Positions 17,826 to 28,273 of a DNA stretch of 64,000 nucleotides are shown here, in pieces. The translations under genes were made by a program, and so were the position numbers. This DNA is from CAVXJN01 sp963762165 (GTDB taxonomy: Bacteria > Pseudomonadota > Gammaproteobacteria > JASBUN01). The notes beneath the pieces are model-generated. The model had not been told where the DNA came from and ran no database searches. It was given only the letters and a program-made list of their open reading frames with translations. The first letter of the stretch is position 1. Each line of letters begins with the position of its first letter. The stretch is taken from assembly GCA_963762165.1 (NCBI GenBank), contig CAVXJN010000003.1, forward strand, positions 186,001 to 250,000. Direction: 5' to 3'.

Positions 17826-18581
17826 ATGGCGGATGATACCGGCTCGCTCGCGGGCAGAACAGTATTGATCACCGGCGCTGCCCATCGCATCGGCAACACC
17901 GTTGCCCGATGCCTGCACGACGATGGCGCCAACATCGTGGTGCATTATCGCAACAGCGCGGCCGGTGCCGAAGCCCTGCAACAGCAACTCAACGCCAAGC
18001 GCGCTAAGTCCGTGGCATTGGTCCAGGGCGAATTGCACGCCACCGAAACCTTGCCGCAATTGGCGCATGCGGCCCACGCCGCATTCGGGCGCCTGGACGT
18101 GCTGATCAACAATGCTTCGTCGTTCTATCCCACCCCCATGGGAGAAATCAGCGAACAGCAATGGGACGATTTGATCGGCACCAATCTCAAGGCACCGTTG
18201 TTCCTATCCCAGGCGGTGGCGCCGTATCTGAAACGCAGCAACGGCTGCATCGTCAACATGGTGGACATTCATGGGCAGCGCCCGTTGCGCGCTCATCCCG
18301 TATACAGCACGGCCAAGGCGGGACTGATCATGCTGACCAAAGCCCTGGCCGCAGAACTCGGCCCGGAAGTGCGGGTGAATGGCGTGGCCCCCGGCGCCAT
18401 ACTATGGCCGGACGCCGACATGGATGAGCAGGCCAAACAGGACATTCTGGATCGAACGATTTTGAAGCGCCGCGGCGACCCCGAAGATATCGCCCGCGCG
18501 GTGCGTTTTCTGGTGCGCGACGCCACCTATGTCACCGGCCAGATCCTGGCGGTGGACGGCGGCCGGTCGCTGTTTTCGTGA
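17826..18581 (+). CDS. folM: Pteridine reductase-like SDR (dihydromonapterin/dihydrofolate reductase type)
   Basis: This 251-residue short-chain dehydrogenase has TGAAHRIG for NADPH binding, NNASSFYPTP, the active-site YSTAKAG (Tyr and Lys), and a C-terminal GQILAVDGGRS. The TGAAHRIG glycine motif and NNASSFYPT are characteristic of pteridine reductases such as FolM/PTR1, which reduce dihydromonapterin or dihydrobiopterin and can supply minor dihydrofolate reductase activity. Its neighbours folK and folB, convergent, belong to folate synthesis, which supports the assignment. Confidence 0.85.
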   Translation: MADDTGSLAGRTVLITGAAHRIGNTVARCLHDDGANIVVHYRNSAAGAEALQQQLNAKRAKSVALVQGELHATETLPQLAHAAHAAFGRLDVLINNASSFYPTPMGEISEQQWDDLIGTNLKAPLFLSQAVAPYLKRSNGCIVNMVDIHGQRPLRAHPVYSTAKAGLIMLTKALAAELGPEVRVNGVAPGAILWPDADMDEQAKQDILDRTILKRRGDPEDIARAVRFLVRDATYVTGQILAVDGGRSLFS

Positions 18582-18722
18582 TCGGCGACGGCTCCCGCCG
18601 CTACCCTTGACTGCGGCTACGGGTGGACCAAACGATTCAGTAGTTCAAACGGCCAAACCCGACCGGCGCGGCAGGTTCATTGACGCAGGTCCGAGACGAG
18701 GTTCCTGCGACAGGTGCGGCGA

Positions 18723-19217
18723 TCAGCCGCAATCCAACTCGAAAGGCTGCAAGTGTTCCCCGCTGGGATCGAATTCCTGCCAGAGTGCGGCCATGGTCTT
18801 GCCATTGACCGGGTGCACCAGGTCTCCGGCCAGTTCCGCCAGCGGCTTGAGCACGAACGCATAGCGGGTGATTTCGTCGCGCGGCAGTTCGTAGGAATCG
18901 GTACGCACCACCAGCGCGCCGTACAACAACAGATCCAAGTCCAATGTGCGCGCTTTGAAGCGTTGGCTGGCACGGGTGCGGCCATGGGCGTCTTCGATTT
19001 CATGCAGGGCCGCGATCACGGCTTCCACGTCTTCGTCGCTTTCGAATTCCGCCACCAGGTTCAAGAAGTCGTCGCCATCGAAGCCGACGGCGCCGGTTCG
19101 GTAAATGGTGGACAGCTTCAGGGTGCCGAACCGCTTGCGCAGCGCCTGCATGCCGGAGCAGACGTTTTGCTCGGGATCGATGTTGCTACCGATGCTGAGA
19201 AAGACCCGATGGCTCAT
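18723..19217 (-). CDS. folK: 2-amino-4-hydroxy-6-hydroxymethyldihydropteridine pyrophosphokinase
   Basis: This 164-residue enzyme transfers pyrophosphate from ATP to 6-hydroxymethyl-7,8-dihydropterin in folate synthesis. It begins VFLSIGSNI and has the STIYRTGAVGF pterin-binding region, the EDAHGRTR motif and the family signature around ARTLDLDLLLYG, where Asp residues bind magnesium. An ATG at 19217 preceded at proper distance by TAGG is preferred over an in-frame GTG six bases earlier. It lies 13 bases downstream of folB, so the two form an operon. Confidence 0.92.
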   Translation of the reverse strand: MSHRVFLSIGSNIDPEQNVCSGMQALRKRFGTLKLSTIYRTGAVGFDGDDFLNLVAEFESDEDVEAVIAALHEIEDAHGRTRASQRFKARTLDLDLLLYGALVVRTDSYELPRDEITRYAFVLKPLAELAGDLVHPVNGKTMAALWQEFDPSGEHLQPFELDCG

Positions 19218-19230
19218 GAACACCTACCGC

Positions 19231-19599
19231 CTAAGACTGCGGTCGCTCGCCCCGCTCAATTATCACACCCACGTCGCGGGCCCCGCGTACCGCCCCCTGC
19301 TTGTTGAGCGTGACCCGCACCCACGGCACCGAAAACTCCTCGAGCACGATTCCCGCGACCCGCTCGGCAAGCGTCTCCACCAACTGGAATTCGCTTTCGC
19401 CGACATATTCGATCAAACGCTTCGCCACGTCTTTATAACTCAAGGTGTCGTCGATGCTGTCAGTGGCGGCGGCGCGACGAATATCGGCGGCCATCTCCAG
19501 GTCCAGGACCACGGTCTGTTTGATGGCCCGCTCCCAGTCGAAGATGCCGATGACCGTCGGGATGCGCAGGTCGCGAACAAAAATAATATCGGTGGCCAT
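19231..19599 (-). CDS. folB: Dihydroneopterin aldolase
   Basis: This 122-residue protein converts dihydroneopterin to hydroxymethyl-dihydropterin and glycolaldehyde, the step before FolK. It has the family N-terminus DIIFVRDLRIPTVIGIFDWER, a conserved Glu in the LVETLAERVA helix and the Lys in VRVTLNKQGAV. The ATG at 19599 gives the family N-terminus; no strong ribosome-binding site is visible. It is the first gene of a folB-folK pair and is divergent from plsY. Confidence 0.92.
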   Translation of the reverse strand: MATDIIFVRDLRIPTVIGIFDWERAIKQTVVLDLEMAADIRRAAATDSIDDTLSYKDVAKRLIEYVGESEFQLVETLAERVAGIVLEEFSVPWVRVTLNKQGAVRGARDVGVIIERGERPQS

Positions 19600-19712
19600 G
19601 AATCGGCGTCGCAATCGGAAATCTCAGAAGACCCGAACTATATCGGTTTGCATGGAAACGCGCCAGGAACCCGCTTGACCCGCGCAATGGCAACGTTTCC
19701 AATAGCGAGGCC

Positions 19713-20319
19713 ATGGAATCCACTCCCTTCGTATTCGCACTGATCGCAAGCGGCTATTTGCTGGGTTCGATTTCCAGCGCCATTCTGGTATGCCGCATCA
19801 TGGGCCTGGCCGATCCGCGCACCCAGGGCTCGGGCAATCCGGGCGCCACCAATGTACTGCGGGTCGGGGGCAAGAAAGCTGCCGCGGTGACGCTGCTTGG
19901 CGATATGCTCAAGGGCTTGGTACCCGTGCTGGCCAGCCAATTGCTGGGAATGTCGATCGCCGTGGTCGCTGCCGTGGCCGTTGCCGCCATACTCGGTCAT
20001 CTGTTTCCGGTGTTCTTCGGTTTTCGCGGCGGCAAGGGCGTCGCCACTTCCCTAGGTGCGTTGCTGGCAGCCTCGTGGCCGGTTGGCGTCGCCGTCGATT
20101 CTCACCTGGCTGGCGGTGTTCGGCGTGTCGCGGATTTCGTCCCTGTCGGCGTTGACTGCGTTCGTGCTGGCGCCGTTGTACGCCTGGTGGCTGCAGGGAG
20201 ACGGGGCGTTCATCGCCGCGGTGGTGTTGATCACCGTGCTGTTGATCTGGCGCCACCGCAGCAACATCCGCAAGCTGCTCGGCGGCACCGAAGGCGGCTT
20301 CCGATCGGCCGGGAAATAG
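19713..20319 (+). pseudogene. plsY: Glycerol-3-phosphate acyltransferase PlsY, one frameshift
   Basis: PlsY transfers an acyl group from acyl-phosphate to glycerol-3-phosphate in phospholipid synthesis, in the inner membrane. The first frame has the hallmark motifs GSGNPGATNVLR and FFGFRGGKGVAT. Around 20094-20100 the frame breaks and the family sequence resumes one frame over (TWLAVFGVSRISSLSAL) and ends with the expected RHRSNIRKLLGGTE. Removing a single G near 20097 would restore one protein of normal length (about 200 residues). All conserved motifs are intact on both sides, so this is most likely a base-call error in an essential gene. The divergent folB and downstream convergent tsaD neighbours are typical. 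Confidence 0.85.
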
Positions 20320-20325
20320 CGCCGA

Positions 20326-21354
20326 TCAGCGGGCCGCGGCGGCGGGCGCCTCCAGGGAGTCCAGGCGCCAGCGGGGAGTGGCGACAGGCTGTTCGGCTGT
20401 CGGCGCACCCGCGGCCAGGCGCAAAGCGCCGGCGAACGCGATCATGGCGCCGTTGTCGGTGCAGAACTCCAGACGCGGAAAATACACTTGCGCCCGTTCG
20501 GCGCCTGCCAACTCCCGCAGGCGTTCGCGCAAACGGCGGTTGGCGCCGACCCCACCGGCCACCACCAAGCGTTTGACGCCGGTTTCGCGCAGCGCCCGGC
20601 GACATTTGATCGCCAGGGTTTCGACCACCGCCTCCTGGAACGCGTGGGCAATATCGGCACGGCTTTGCGGGTCGCCGCCGGACTGATGCAACGTATTGAT
20701 TGCAAAAGTTTTAAGCCCGCTGAAACTGAAATCCAGACCGGGCCGGTCGGTCATCGGCCGCGGAAACCGGAAACGATCGGGATTGCCCTGCTCCGCAAGC
20801 GCCGCCAGCGCCGGACCGCCCGGATAGGACAGCCCCAGCAGCTTTGCGGTCTTATCGAAAGCCTCGCCCACGGCGTCGTCCACACTTTCGCCGAGAATCC
20901 GGTATTGGCCTACGCCGGCGACCTGCACCAACATGGTATGGCCGCCGGACACCAGCAGCGCCACGAACGGAAATTCCGGTGGCTCGGCCTCCAGCAACGG
21001 CGCCAGCAGATGGCCTTCCATGTGGTGCACCGCCAGCGCCGGAATGCCCAGGGACCAGGCAAGCGCCCGCGCCACCGAGGCCCCAACCAGCAGCGCGCCG
21101 ATCAGTCCCGGTCCGGCGGTGTAGGCGATGCCGTGCAGATCGGCCGGATCGAGCCCGGCTTCATCCAACACCTGGCGGATCAGGGGCAGCACTTTGCGCA
21201 CGTGGTCCCTGGATGCCAATTCCGGCACGACGCCGCCGTACTCGGCGTGCAAACCCACCTGGCTGTGCAGGCCATGAGCCAACAATCCGGCCTCGGTGTC
21301 ATACACCGCAATGCCGGTTTCGTCGCAGGATGTCTCCAGGCCCAGGATGCGCAT
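20326..21354 (-). CDS. tsaD: tRNA N6-threonylcarbamoyladenosine transferase subunit TsaD
   Basis: This 342-residue ASKHA-fold protein forms t6A37 in ANN-decoding tRNAs together with TsaB, TsaC and TsaE. It has LGLETSCDETGIAVYD at the start, the iron-binding HHMEGH motif, SGGHT, GEAFDKTAKLLGL and a C-terminal CTDNGAMIAFAG motif. It is divergent from the rpsU-dnaG-rpoD operon, the classical arrangement in Gammaproteobacteria. The 142-base space between them holds the rpsU promoter. Confidence 0.95.
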   Translation of the reverse strand: MRILGLETSCDETGIAVYDTEAGLLAHGLHSQVGLHAEYGGVVPELASRDHVRKVLPLIRQVLDEAGLDPADLHGIAYTAGPGLIGALLVGASVARALAWSLGIPALAVHHMEGHLLAPLLEAEPPEFPFVALLVSGGHTMLVQVAGVGQYRILGESVDDAVGEAFDKTAKLLGLSYPGGPALAALAEQGNPDRFRFPRPMTDRPGLDFSFSGLKTFAINTLHQSGGDPQSRADIAHAFQEAVVETLAIKCRRALRETGVKRLVVAGGVGANRRLRERLRELAGAERAQVYFPRLEFCTDNGAMIAFAGALRLAAGAPTAEQPVATPRWRLDSLEAPAAAAR

Positions 21355-21396
21355 GGGCGCATTCTACCCCAGGCCGCGCCACGGCGGCCCGGAACT

Positions 21397-21425
21397 TTGC
21401 TTTTTGCGCACTTGCAGTTTAGAAT
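21397..21425 (+). promoter_or_regulatory. Predicted sigma-70 promoter for rpsU-yqeY-dnaG-rpoD
   Basis: TTGCTT at 21397-21402 and TAGAAT at 21420-21425 are separated by 17 bases, about 70 bases before the rpsU start. The -10 element is one mismatch from consensus, the -35 is weak, and the position is where this operon's promoter is expected. Confidence 0.5.
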
Positions 21426-21497
21426 TTGCAGCCTTTCGCCGGTAGACGGGTTTGTCCGCGCCGGCTTTCATCAATGGAACCAAGGTAAATACGCTTT

Positions 21498-21713
21498 ATG
21501 CCAAGTGTACGCGTACGTGAGAACGAGCCTTTCGACGTCGCCCTGCGCCGCTTCAAGCGCGCTTGCGAGAAGGCCGGCATCCTGTCCGAAATCCGCCGGC
21601 GCGAGTTCTACGAAAAGCCGACCACCGAGCGCAAGCGTAAAGCCGCGGCCGCAGTGAAGCGTCACGCGAAGAAAGTGCAGCGGGAAGTCTCCCGGCGCGA
21701 ACGTTTGTACTGA
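21498..21713 (+). CDS. rpsU: 30S ribosomal protein S21
   Basis: This 71-residue, strongly basic protein is ribosomal protein S21, which helps initiation base-pairing at the 3' end of 16S rRNA. It begins MPSVRVRENEPFDVALRRFK and ends RRERLY, the standard length and termini. It opens the macromolecular synthesis operon with yqeY, dnaG and rpoD in that order, joining the start of translation, replication and transcription. Confidence 0.97.
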   Translation: MPSVRVRENEPFDVALRRFKRACEKAGILSEIRRREFYEKPTTERKRKAAAAVKRHAKKVQREVSRRERLY

Positions 21714-21760
21714 TTCGCGGCGGCACGCGCCTGCGCGGCCGCGAACGCATCGCCATTCCG

Positions 21761-22207
21761 ATGTCCCTGAAACAGCGCATCACCGAGGACATGAAAGCCG
21801 CCATGCGCGGCGGCGACAAGCGTCGCCTCGGTGTCATCCGCCTGATCCAGGCAGCCATCAAGCAACGGGAAGTGGATGAGCGCATCGAACTCGATGACGC
21901 CCAGGTGTTGGCGACCCTCGACAAAATGGTCAAACAGCGCCGCGACTCCATTGCCCAGTATGAAAAGGCTGGCCGCGACGATCTGGTACAGCAGGAAGAC
22001 TACGAAATCGGCGTCATCCAGGAGTATCTGCCTGCGGCGCTGAGCGAAGGCGAAATCGACGCCCTGGTCGACGAAGCGATCGCAACCACAGGCGCCAGTT
22101 CCATGCGCGACATGGGCGCCGTGATGGCGCAGCTCAAACCCCAGCTGCAAGGTCGCGCAGACATGGGCGCGGTCAGCAAAAAAATAAAAAGTCGCTTGGG
22201 CGGCTGA
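21761..22207 (+). CDS. yqeY: YqeY/GatB-tail domain protein
   Basis: This 148-residue protein begins MSLKQRITEDMKAAMRGGDK and has VIRLIQAAIKQREVDER, the EIGVIQEYLPAALSE motif and a MRDMGAVMAQLKPQLQGRAD segment. The family resembles the tRNA-binding tail of GatB, but its role in bacteria with or without GatCAB is not settled. It sits 47 bases after rpsU and 114 bases before dnaG and is conserved at this place in beta- and gammaproteobacterial genomes. Confidence 0.93.
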   Translation: MSLKQRITEDMKAAMRGGDKRRLGVIRLIQAAIKQREVDERIELDDAQVLATLDKMVKQRRDSIAQYEKAGRDDLVQQEDYEIGVIQEYLPAALSEGEIDALVDEAIATTGASSMRDMGAVMAQLKPQLQGRADMGAVSKKIKSRLGG

Positions 22208-22321
22208 ATCCCGCCGCTTCGACTGCATTCCCCTCTCCTTCAGAAGCGCGACTTCGGCTAGGCTTCACAGCACGGCGGCCGATGGGGCGCGATCCGTGCA
22301 GAATGTGCCTGCAGGGGTAAC

Positions 22322-24088
22322 ATGGCTGGCAGAATTCCCGAGTCTTTCGTAGATGAACTGATGCGGCGCATCGACATTGTCGAAGTCATCGACGCGCGCG
22401 TACCCCTGAAAAAATCCGGCCGCGATTTTTCCGCCTGCTGTCCGTTCCACAACGAAAAGACGCCCTCGTTCACGGTCAGCCAGTCGAAGCAGTTCTTCCA
22501 TTGTTTCGGCTGCGGCGCCCATGGCACCGCCATCGGCTTTCTGATGGATTACGAGCATCTGGGATTCGTCGAAGCGGTCGAGGAACTGGCCGCCATGGCC
22601 GGACTCGAAGTACCGCGGCAAACGACCAGCGTAGCGTCTGCGGACCGCGGCGCCGGTGATCTCTACGACGTCATGCAACAAGCCGTTTCCTTCTACCGCG
22701 GCCAACTGCGCCATCATGCCCAGGCGCAACGGGCGATCGAGTATCTCAAAGGGCGCGGCCTGAGTGGCGAGATCGCCGCGGAGTTCGGGATCGGTTTTGC
22801 GCCGCCCGGCTGGGACGGCCTGCTCAAAGCCCTCGGCGGCAGCGCCGACGCCCGCGCCCTGCTGGCCCGGGCCGGACTGATTGCCGAAAAGGACGATGGC
22901 GGCGCCTACGATCGCTTCCGCGACCGGATCATGTTCCCGATTCGCGACCGCCGCGGCCGGGCGATCGCTTTTGGCGGCCGGATCCTCGCTGGCGATGGCC
23001 CCAAGTACTTGAATTCGCCCGAGACGCCCATCTTCCACAAGGGGCGCGAGCTGTACGGGCTGTTCGAGGCGCGCAAAGCGTTGCGCCGTATCGAACGTTT
23101 GCTGGTGGTGGAAGGCTATATGGATGTGGTGGCTCTGGCCCAGCACGGCATCCGCAATGCCGTCGCCACCCTGGGCACGGCCACGACCACCGATCACCTG
23201 GAAGTCCTGTACCGGGTCGCACCGGAGGTGGTGTTCTGCTTCGACGGTGATCGCGCCGGCCGCGAAGCGGCTTGGCGGGCCCTGGACAATGCCTTGCCGG
23301 CCATGGGCGAAGGGCGCCAGGCGCGGTTCCTGTTCTTGCCGGAAGGCGAGGACCCCGACACCTTGGTGCGACGGGAGGGCGCGGACGCTTTTGCGGCCCG
23401 CATCGACCAGGCCACCCCGCTGTCGGTGTTTTTCTTTGAAGCTTTGCGCCGGCGCGCCGATACATCCACCGTAGACGGACGGGCACGGCTGACCGAGTTG
23501 GCCAAGCCGTATCTGCAGCGGCTTCGGGACCCGGTGTTCAAGACATTGATGATCAAGCAATTGGAAGCGTTTACTGGCTTGGACAGGCAGCGCTTGGAGT
23601 CCGCCCTGAATCTGGGGCCTACACCATCTTCGTCGCCGCGGCGGGGACCAGGCATGACTCGGCCGCGAACCCGTACCCGCGTGCAGTTGGCGATTGCACT
23701 GCTGCTCGACCAGCCCGACCTGGGCTCGCGGATCGAGCCCGGAGAAGGATTGCGCAGCGCCCAGATACCGGGGATTTCCCTTTTGTTGGAACTGCTTGAA
23801 ATCGTGCGCAGTCAACCGCATCTAACGACAGGAGGGTTGCTGGAGCGGTGGCGCGAGCGGCCCGAGTTTCCGCACTTGGCCAAGCTCGCCGGCGCCGAGC
23901 TGGTGGGCAGTCCCGAACAAAGGTGTCAGGAGTTCATCGACACCCTTGCCGCCTTGGCCCGGCATGACCCAGATCCCCAGTTGCAAGCCTTGCGTGCGAA
24001 AGAGGCCGCGGAGGGCTTGACAGAAGACTTAAAAAATGAATGGATTCAATTTGTTAGGTCTATTGAAGCCAGCAAGCGCAAGACCTAA
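22322..24088 (+). CDS. dnaG: DNA primase
   Basis: This 588-residue primase makes RNA primers at the replication fork. The N-terminal zinc domain shows CCPFHNEKTPSF and HCFGCGAHG (CHC2 type), followed by the RNA-polymerase core with FGGRIL and YLNSPETPIFHKG. The TOPRIM motifs are LLVVEGYMDVVAL and a FDGDRAGR acidic motif. The C-terminal third is a less conserved helicase-binding domain. Length and motifs are normal. A long open frame on the opposite strand is a codon-bias shadow. Confidence 0.97.
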   Translation: MAGRIPESFVDELMRRIDIVEVIDARVPLKKSGRDFSACCPFHNEKTPSFTVSQSKQFFHCFGCGAHGTAIGFLMDYEHLGFVEAVEELAAMAGLEVPRQTTSVASADRGAGDLYDVMQQAVSFYRGQLRHHAQAQRAIEYLKGRGLSGEIAAEFGIGFAPPGWDGLLKALGGSADARALLARAGLIAEKDDGGAYDRFRDRIMFPIRDRRGRAIAFGGRILAGDGPKYLNSPETPIFHKGRELYGLFEARKALRRIERLLVVEGYMDVVALAQHGIRNAVATLGTATTTDHLEVLYRVAPEVVFCFDGDRAGREAAWRALDNALPAMGEGRQARFLFLPEGEDPDTLVRREGADAFAARIDQATPLSVFFFEALRRRADTSTVDGRARLTELAKPYLQRLRDPVFKTLMIKQLEAFTGLDRQRLESALNLGPTPSSSPRRGPGMTRPRTRTRVQLAIALLLDQPDLGSRIEPGEGLRSAQIPGISLLLELLEIVRSQPHLTTGGLLERWRERPEFPHLAKLAGAELVGSPEQRCQEFIDTLAALARHDPDPQLQALRAKEAAEGLTEDLKNEWIQFVRSIEASKRKT

Positions 24089-24108
24089 GCTGGTGGCACG
24101 CGGGCAGT

Positions 24109-24117
24109 TGCTATAGT
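24109..24117 (+). promoter_or_regulatory. Extended -10 promoter candidate in front of rpoD
   Basis: TGCTATAGT contains a TGn extension and TATAGT (5 of 6 to consensus), 64 bases before the rpoD start in the dnaG-rpoD gap. No good -35 is seen, as is usual for extended -10 promoters. It could give rpoD a separate transcript, as known in other bacteria. Confidence 0.4.
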
Positions 24118-24180
24118 ACACTGTTCGTTTATTTTGCCGCCGTATCGAGCGGTGTCGTTTCGAGAGCAGATGAGCGATTC

Positions 24181-26040
<1,860 letters not shown>

Positions 26041-26066
26041 CCGGCTACGTACGCTAGCGACGAACC

Positions 26067-26096
26067 GAAAGGCGCCCACGGGCGCCTTTCTTTTTT
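26067..26096 (+). terminator. Rho-independent terminator of the rpsU-rpoD operon
   Basis: A 10-bp perfect stem GAAAGGCGCC/GGCGCCTTTC around a CACG loop is followed by TTTTTT. It lies 27 bases past the rpoD stop. Confidence 0.92.
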
Positions 26097-26164
26097 CCGG
26101 CTCGTGCCGGAGTCGAGTAAACTCTGGCGCAGCGAGAATTAGATTCGGTCGCCGCAGACTCTGT

Positions 26165-26170
26165 TAAAAT
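26165..26170 (+). promoter_or_regulatory. -10 element of the tRNA gene
   Basis: TAAAAT lies 11 bases before the first tRNA base (5 of 6 to consensus). No strong -35 was found at 16-18 bases upstream. Confidence 0.4.
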
Positions 26171-26181
26171 ATTCACCCTCC

Positions 26182-26258
<77 letters not shown>

Positions 26259-26271
26259 ACGGCAAATAAAA

Positions 26272-26294
26272 ACGGGGCCGTCCGGCCCCGTCTT
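26272..26294. terminator. Bidirectional terminator shared by the tRNA and the sulfonate operon
   Basis: An 8-bp stem ACGGGGCC/GGCCCCGT. On the minus strand it is followed by TTTTTATTT, a strong terminator 24 bases after the comC stop. On the plus strand it is followed by CTTTC and can end the tRNA transcript. Confidence 0.85.
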
Positions 26295-26317
26295 TCGTCT
26301 CGACACCAAGTACGCGG

Positions 26318-27325
26318 TCACGCCGCTTCGGCCAGCCCCACGATTTTCTGATACAGGTCGTCGGTGACGTTGATGCCTTGGGCTTCGGCTTCGGCTTGAT
26401 TCTGCAGGCGACGGTCGCCGGGCAGGCGCACGCCCTCGTCCTCGAGCATTTTGCTGATCAAGGTCTCCAGACGATCGAGATACACGTCGTTGCCGGCCAA
26501 GGCGCCGGGATCCACCACCAGGAATGCCTGACCGATGGCCGGGCGGTTGCCTTCGTCGCTGAAGAACGAATCGGCTTCGAAGCCGAATGCGGCGCCGGTC
26601 AAGGCGCAGCACAGCAGTTCGACGATCAGCGCCAGCATTGCACCCTTCACGCCGCCTGCCGGTGCCATGCTGCCGGCTAGGCCCGCCTTGGCGTCGGTGG
26701 TGGCGTTGCCTTCCTTGTCGAACGCCCAACCTTCAGGAATCGATTCGCCCCGCTGCGAGGCAACCATGATCTTGCCGCGCGCTACCTGGGACAGGGACAA
26801 ATCGATCACCAGCGGCGCGGCATCGCGGCGCGGGAACACGGCGGCAATGGGGTTGGTGCCGAACAATGGCGTTTTGCCGCCCCAGGGCGCGATGGCCGCG
26901 GGCGAATTGCCGAACGCCAGCCCGACCATGCCGGCCTCGGCTACCGGCCGCAGGTGCAACGCGGTAGCGCCAAAGTGATTGCTGTTGGTTACGCCGGCGA
27001 AAGCGACGCCGTGTTCGCGGGCACGAGACACCGCCTCCTTGACCGCCAGCGCGCAAGGTTCGAATGCCATGCCGTAGGCGGCATCCACCAGACACGCGCC
27101 GCCCCGTTCGTGTACCACCTTGGCGACTGCCTTGCCGTCGGTACGGCCGTTGCGCAAATGGGCGCAGTACAGCGGCGTGCGCGATACACCGTGGGAAGTC
27201 AGACCCAAGGCATCGGCGGCGACCAGATGCTCGGCCGCTGCTCGGGCCATGTTGTCCGAGGCGCCGGCGCCTTGCAGGGCGCGGGTTACCAGTTGAGTCA
27301 ATTCATCGAGGGCTACGACAGGCAT
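26318..27325 (-). CDS. comC: (2R)-3-sulfolactate dehydrogenase (malate/lactate dehydrogenase LDH2 family)
   Basis: This 335-residue NAD(P)-dependent oxidoreductase of the LDH2/MDHG family is last in the sulfonate operon. It shows LTSHGVSRTP, the catalytic-His context NSNHFGATALHL, the FGTNPIAAVFPR segment and ATTDAKAGLAGSMAPAGGVKGAM. Family members oxidise or reduce 2-hydroxy acids such as malate, ureidoglycolate and sulfolactate. ComC with SlcC is known to convert (S)-sulfolactate through sulfopyruvate to (R)-sulfolactate, the SuyAB substrate. Its place 12 bases behind slcC in a suyAB operon makes that the best reading. Malate or another 2-hydroxy acid would be the alternative if the cluster were not for sulfonates. 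Confidence 0.87.
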   Translation of the reverse strand: MPVVALDELTQLVTRALQGAGASDNMARAAAEHLVAADALGLTSHGVSRTPLYCAHLRNGRTDGKAVAKVVHERGGACLVDAAYGMAFEPCALAVKEAVSRAREHGVAFAGVTNSNHFGATALHLRPVAEAGMVGLAFGNSPAAIAPWGGKTPLFGTNPIAAVFPRRDAAPLVIDLSLSQVARGKIMVASQRGESIPEGWAFDKEGNATTDAKAGLAGSMAPAGGVKGAMLALIVELLCCALTGAAFGFEADSFFSDEGNRPAIGQAFLVVDPGALAGNDVYLDRLETLISKMLEDEGVRLPGDRRLQNQAEAEAQGINVTDDLYQKIVGLAEAA

Positions 27326-27337
27326 GGCTGAAATTTC

Positions 27338-28264
27338 CTATTGTTCAAGAAAGGCCGCAACGCGGTCGGCGATCATGGTGCTGACCCGTTGATTGGATTC
27401 GATGGTGACGCCGGCGATGTGCGGCGTCAGCAGCAGATTCGGAACATCGTTGAGCACGCCTTGCTGCAGGGGCTCGTCGGCGAATACATCCAGCGCCGCG
27501 CCGCCCAGGTGGCTACGGCGTAGTGAATCGGCGAGCGCCGCTTCATCGACGATGCCGCCGCGAGCGGTGTTGACCAGGATGGCGCCCGGTTTCATGGCGC
27601 CCAGCCGTTGGCTGGAAAACAAGTTGCGGGTCTGGTCGTTGAGTGGAATGTGCAACGAAACCACGTCTGCGCGCTGCAGCAGCGTATCCAGCTCCACACG
27701 TTGGGTACCTGCACTTCCGTTGCCGAAAACCGCCTCGGGTACGTGCGGATCATAAGCGATGGTGGTCATGCCCAACGCCCCGGCCATGCGTGCGGTCAGC
27801 TGGCCGATGCCGCCGAAACCCACCAGGCCCATGGTCTTGCCGCCCAGCTCGCGGCCTTGCGAAAGCGGCGCCCGCGGCCATTTGCCGTCCGCGACTTCGG
27901 CACTGGACCGATAGGCGCCGCGCAACAGCACCATGGCCGTGCCAATCACATATTCGGCCACTGCCTGGGCATTGGCGCCGGTGGCGGGAATGACTTCGAC
28001 TTTGCGCGCTTTGCAGGCTTCGAGATCGATGTTGTCCAGACCCACACCCAGGCGACCGACGACCCGTAACTTCGGGCTTTGTTCAAGCAGTGCGCCACGC
28101 ACCTGGGTGCGATTGCGCACAATGATCGCTTCGGCATCGGCCAGCGCCTGCGCGAGCGCATCCGGTTGGTCCACCAGCTTGGGATCGTAGAGCGTATCGA
28201 AGCGACCGCGCAGCTGCTCCACTGCGGCTTCGTCCATGAATTCGGTAATGACAATGCGTGGCAT
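27338..28264 (-). CDS. slcC: (S)-sulfolactate dehydrogenase (D-2-hydroxyacid dehydrogenase family)
   Basis: This 308-residue protein has the D-isomer-specific 2-hydroxyacid dehydrogenase fold. An N-terminal substrate domain has the VVGRLGVGLDNID motif; the NAD domain has GFGGIGQLTARMA; catalytic residues fall in NTARGGIVDEAAL (Arg), DVFADEP (Glu) and TPHIAG (His). The family includes phosphoglycerate dehydrogenase and SlcC, which oxidises (S)-3-sulfolactate to 3-sulfopyruvate with NAD. Next to comC and within a suyAB operon, SlcC is the natural assignment; a related 2-hydroxyacid such as malate is possible. It starts 9 bases after the flavoprotein gene. With ComC it could act as an enantiomer-switching pair. 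Confidence 0.88.
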   Translation of the reverse strand: MPRIVITEFMDEAAVEQLRGRFDTLYDPKLVDQPDALAQALADAEAIIVRNRTQVRGALLEQSPKLRVVGRLGVGLDNIDLEACKARKVEVIPATGANAQAVAEYVIGTAMVLLRGAYRSSAEVADGKWPRAPLSQGRELGGKTMGLVGFGGIGQLTARMAGALGMTTIAYDPHVPEAVFGNGSAGTQRVELDTLLQRADVVSLHIPLNDQTRNLFSSQRLGAMKPGAILVNTARGGIVDEAALADSLRRSHLGGAALDVFADEPLQQGVLNDVPNLLLTPHIAGVTIESNQRVSTMIADRVAAFLEQ

Positions 28265-28273
28265 GATGTTCTC

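Noticed and set aside
22265..23821. A 518-codon minus-strand frame opposite dnaG
   Set aside because: dnaG has all primase motifs; the antisense frame has no recognisable sequence.
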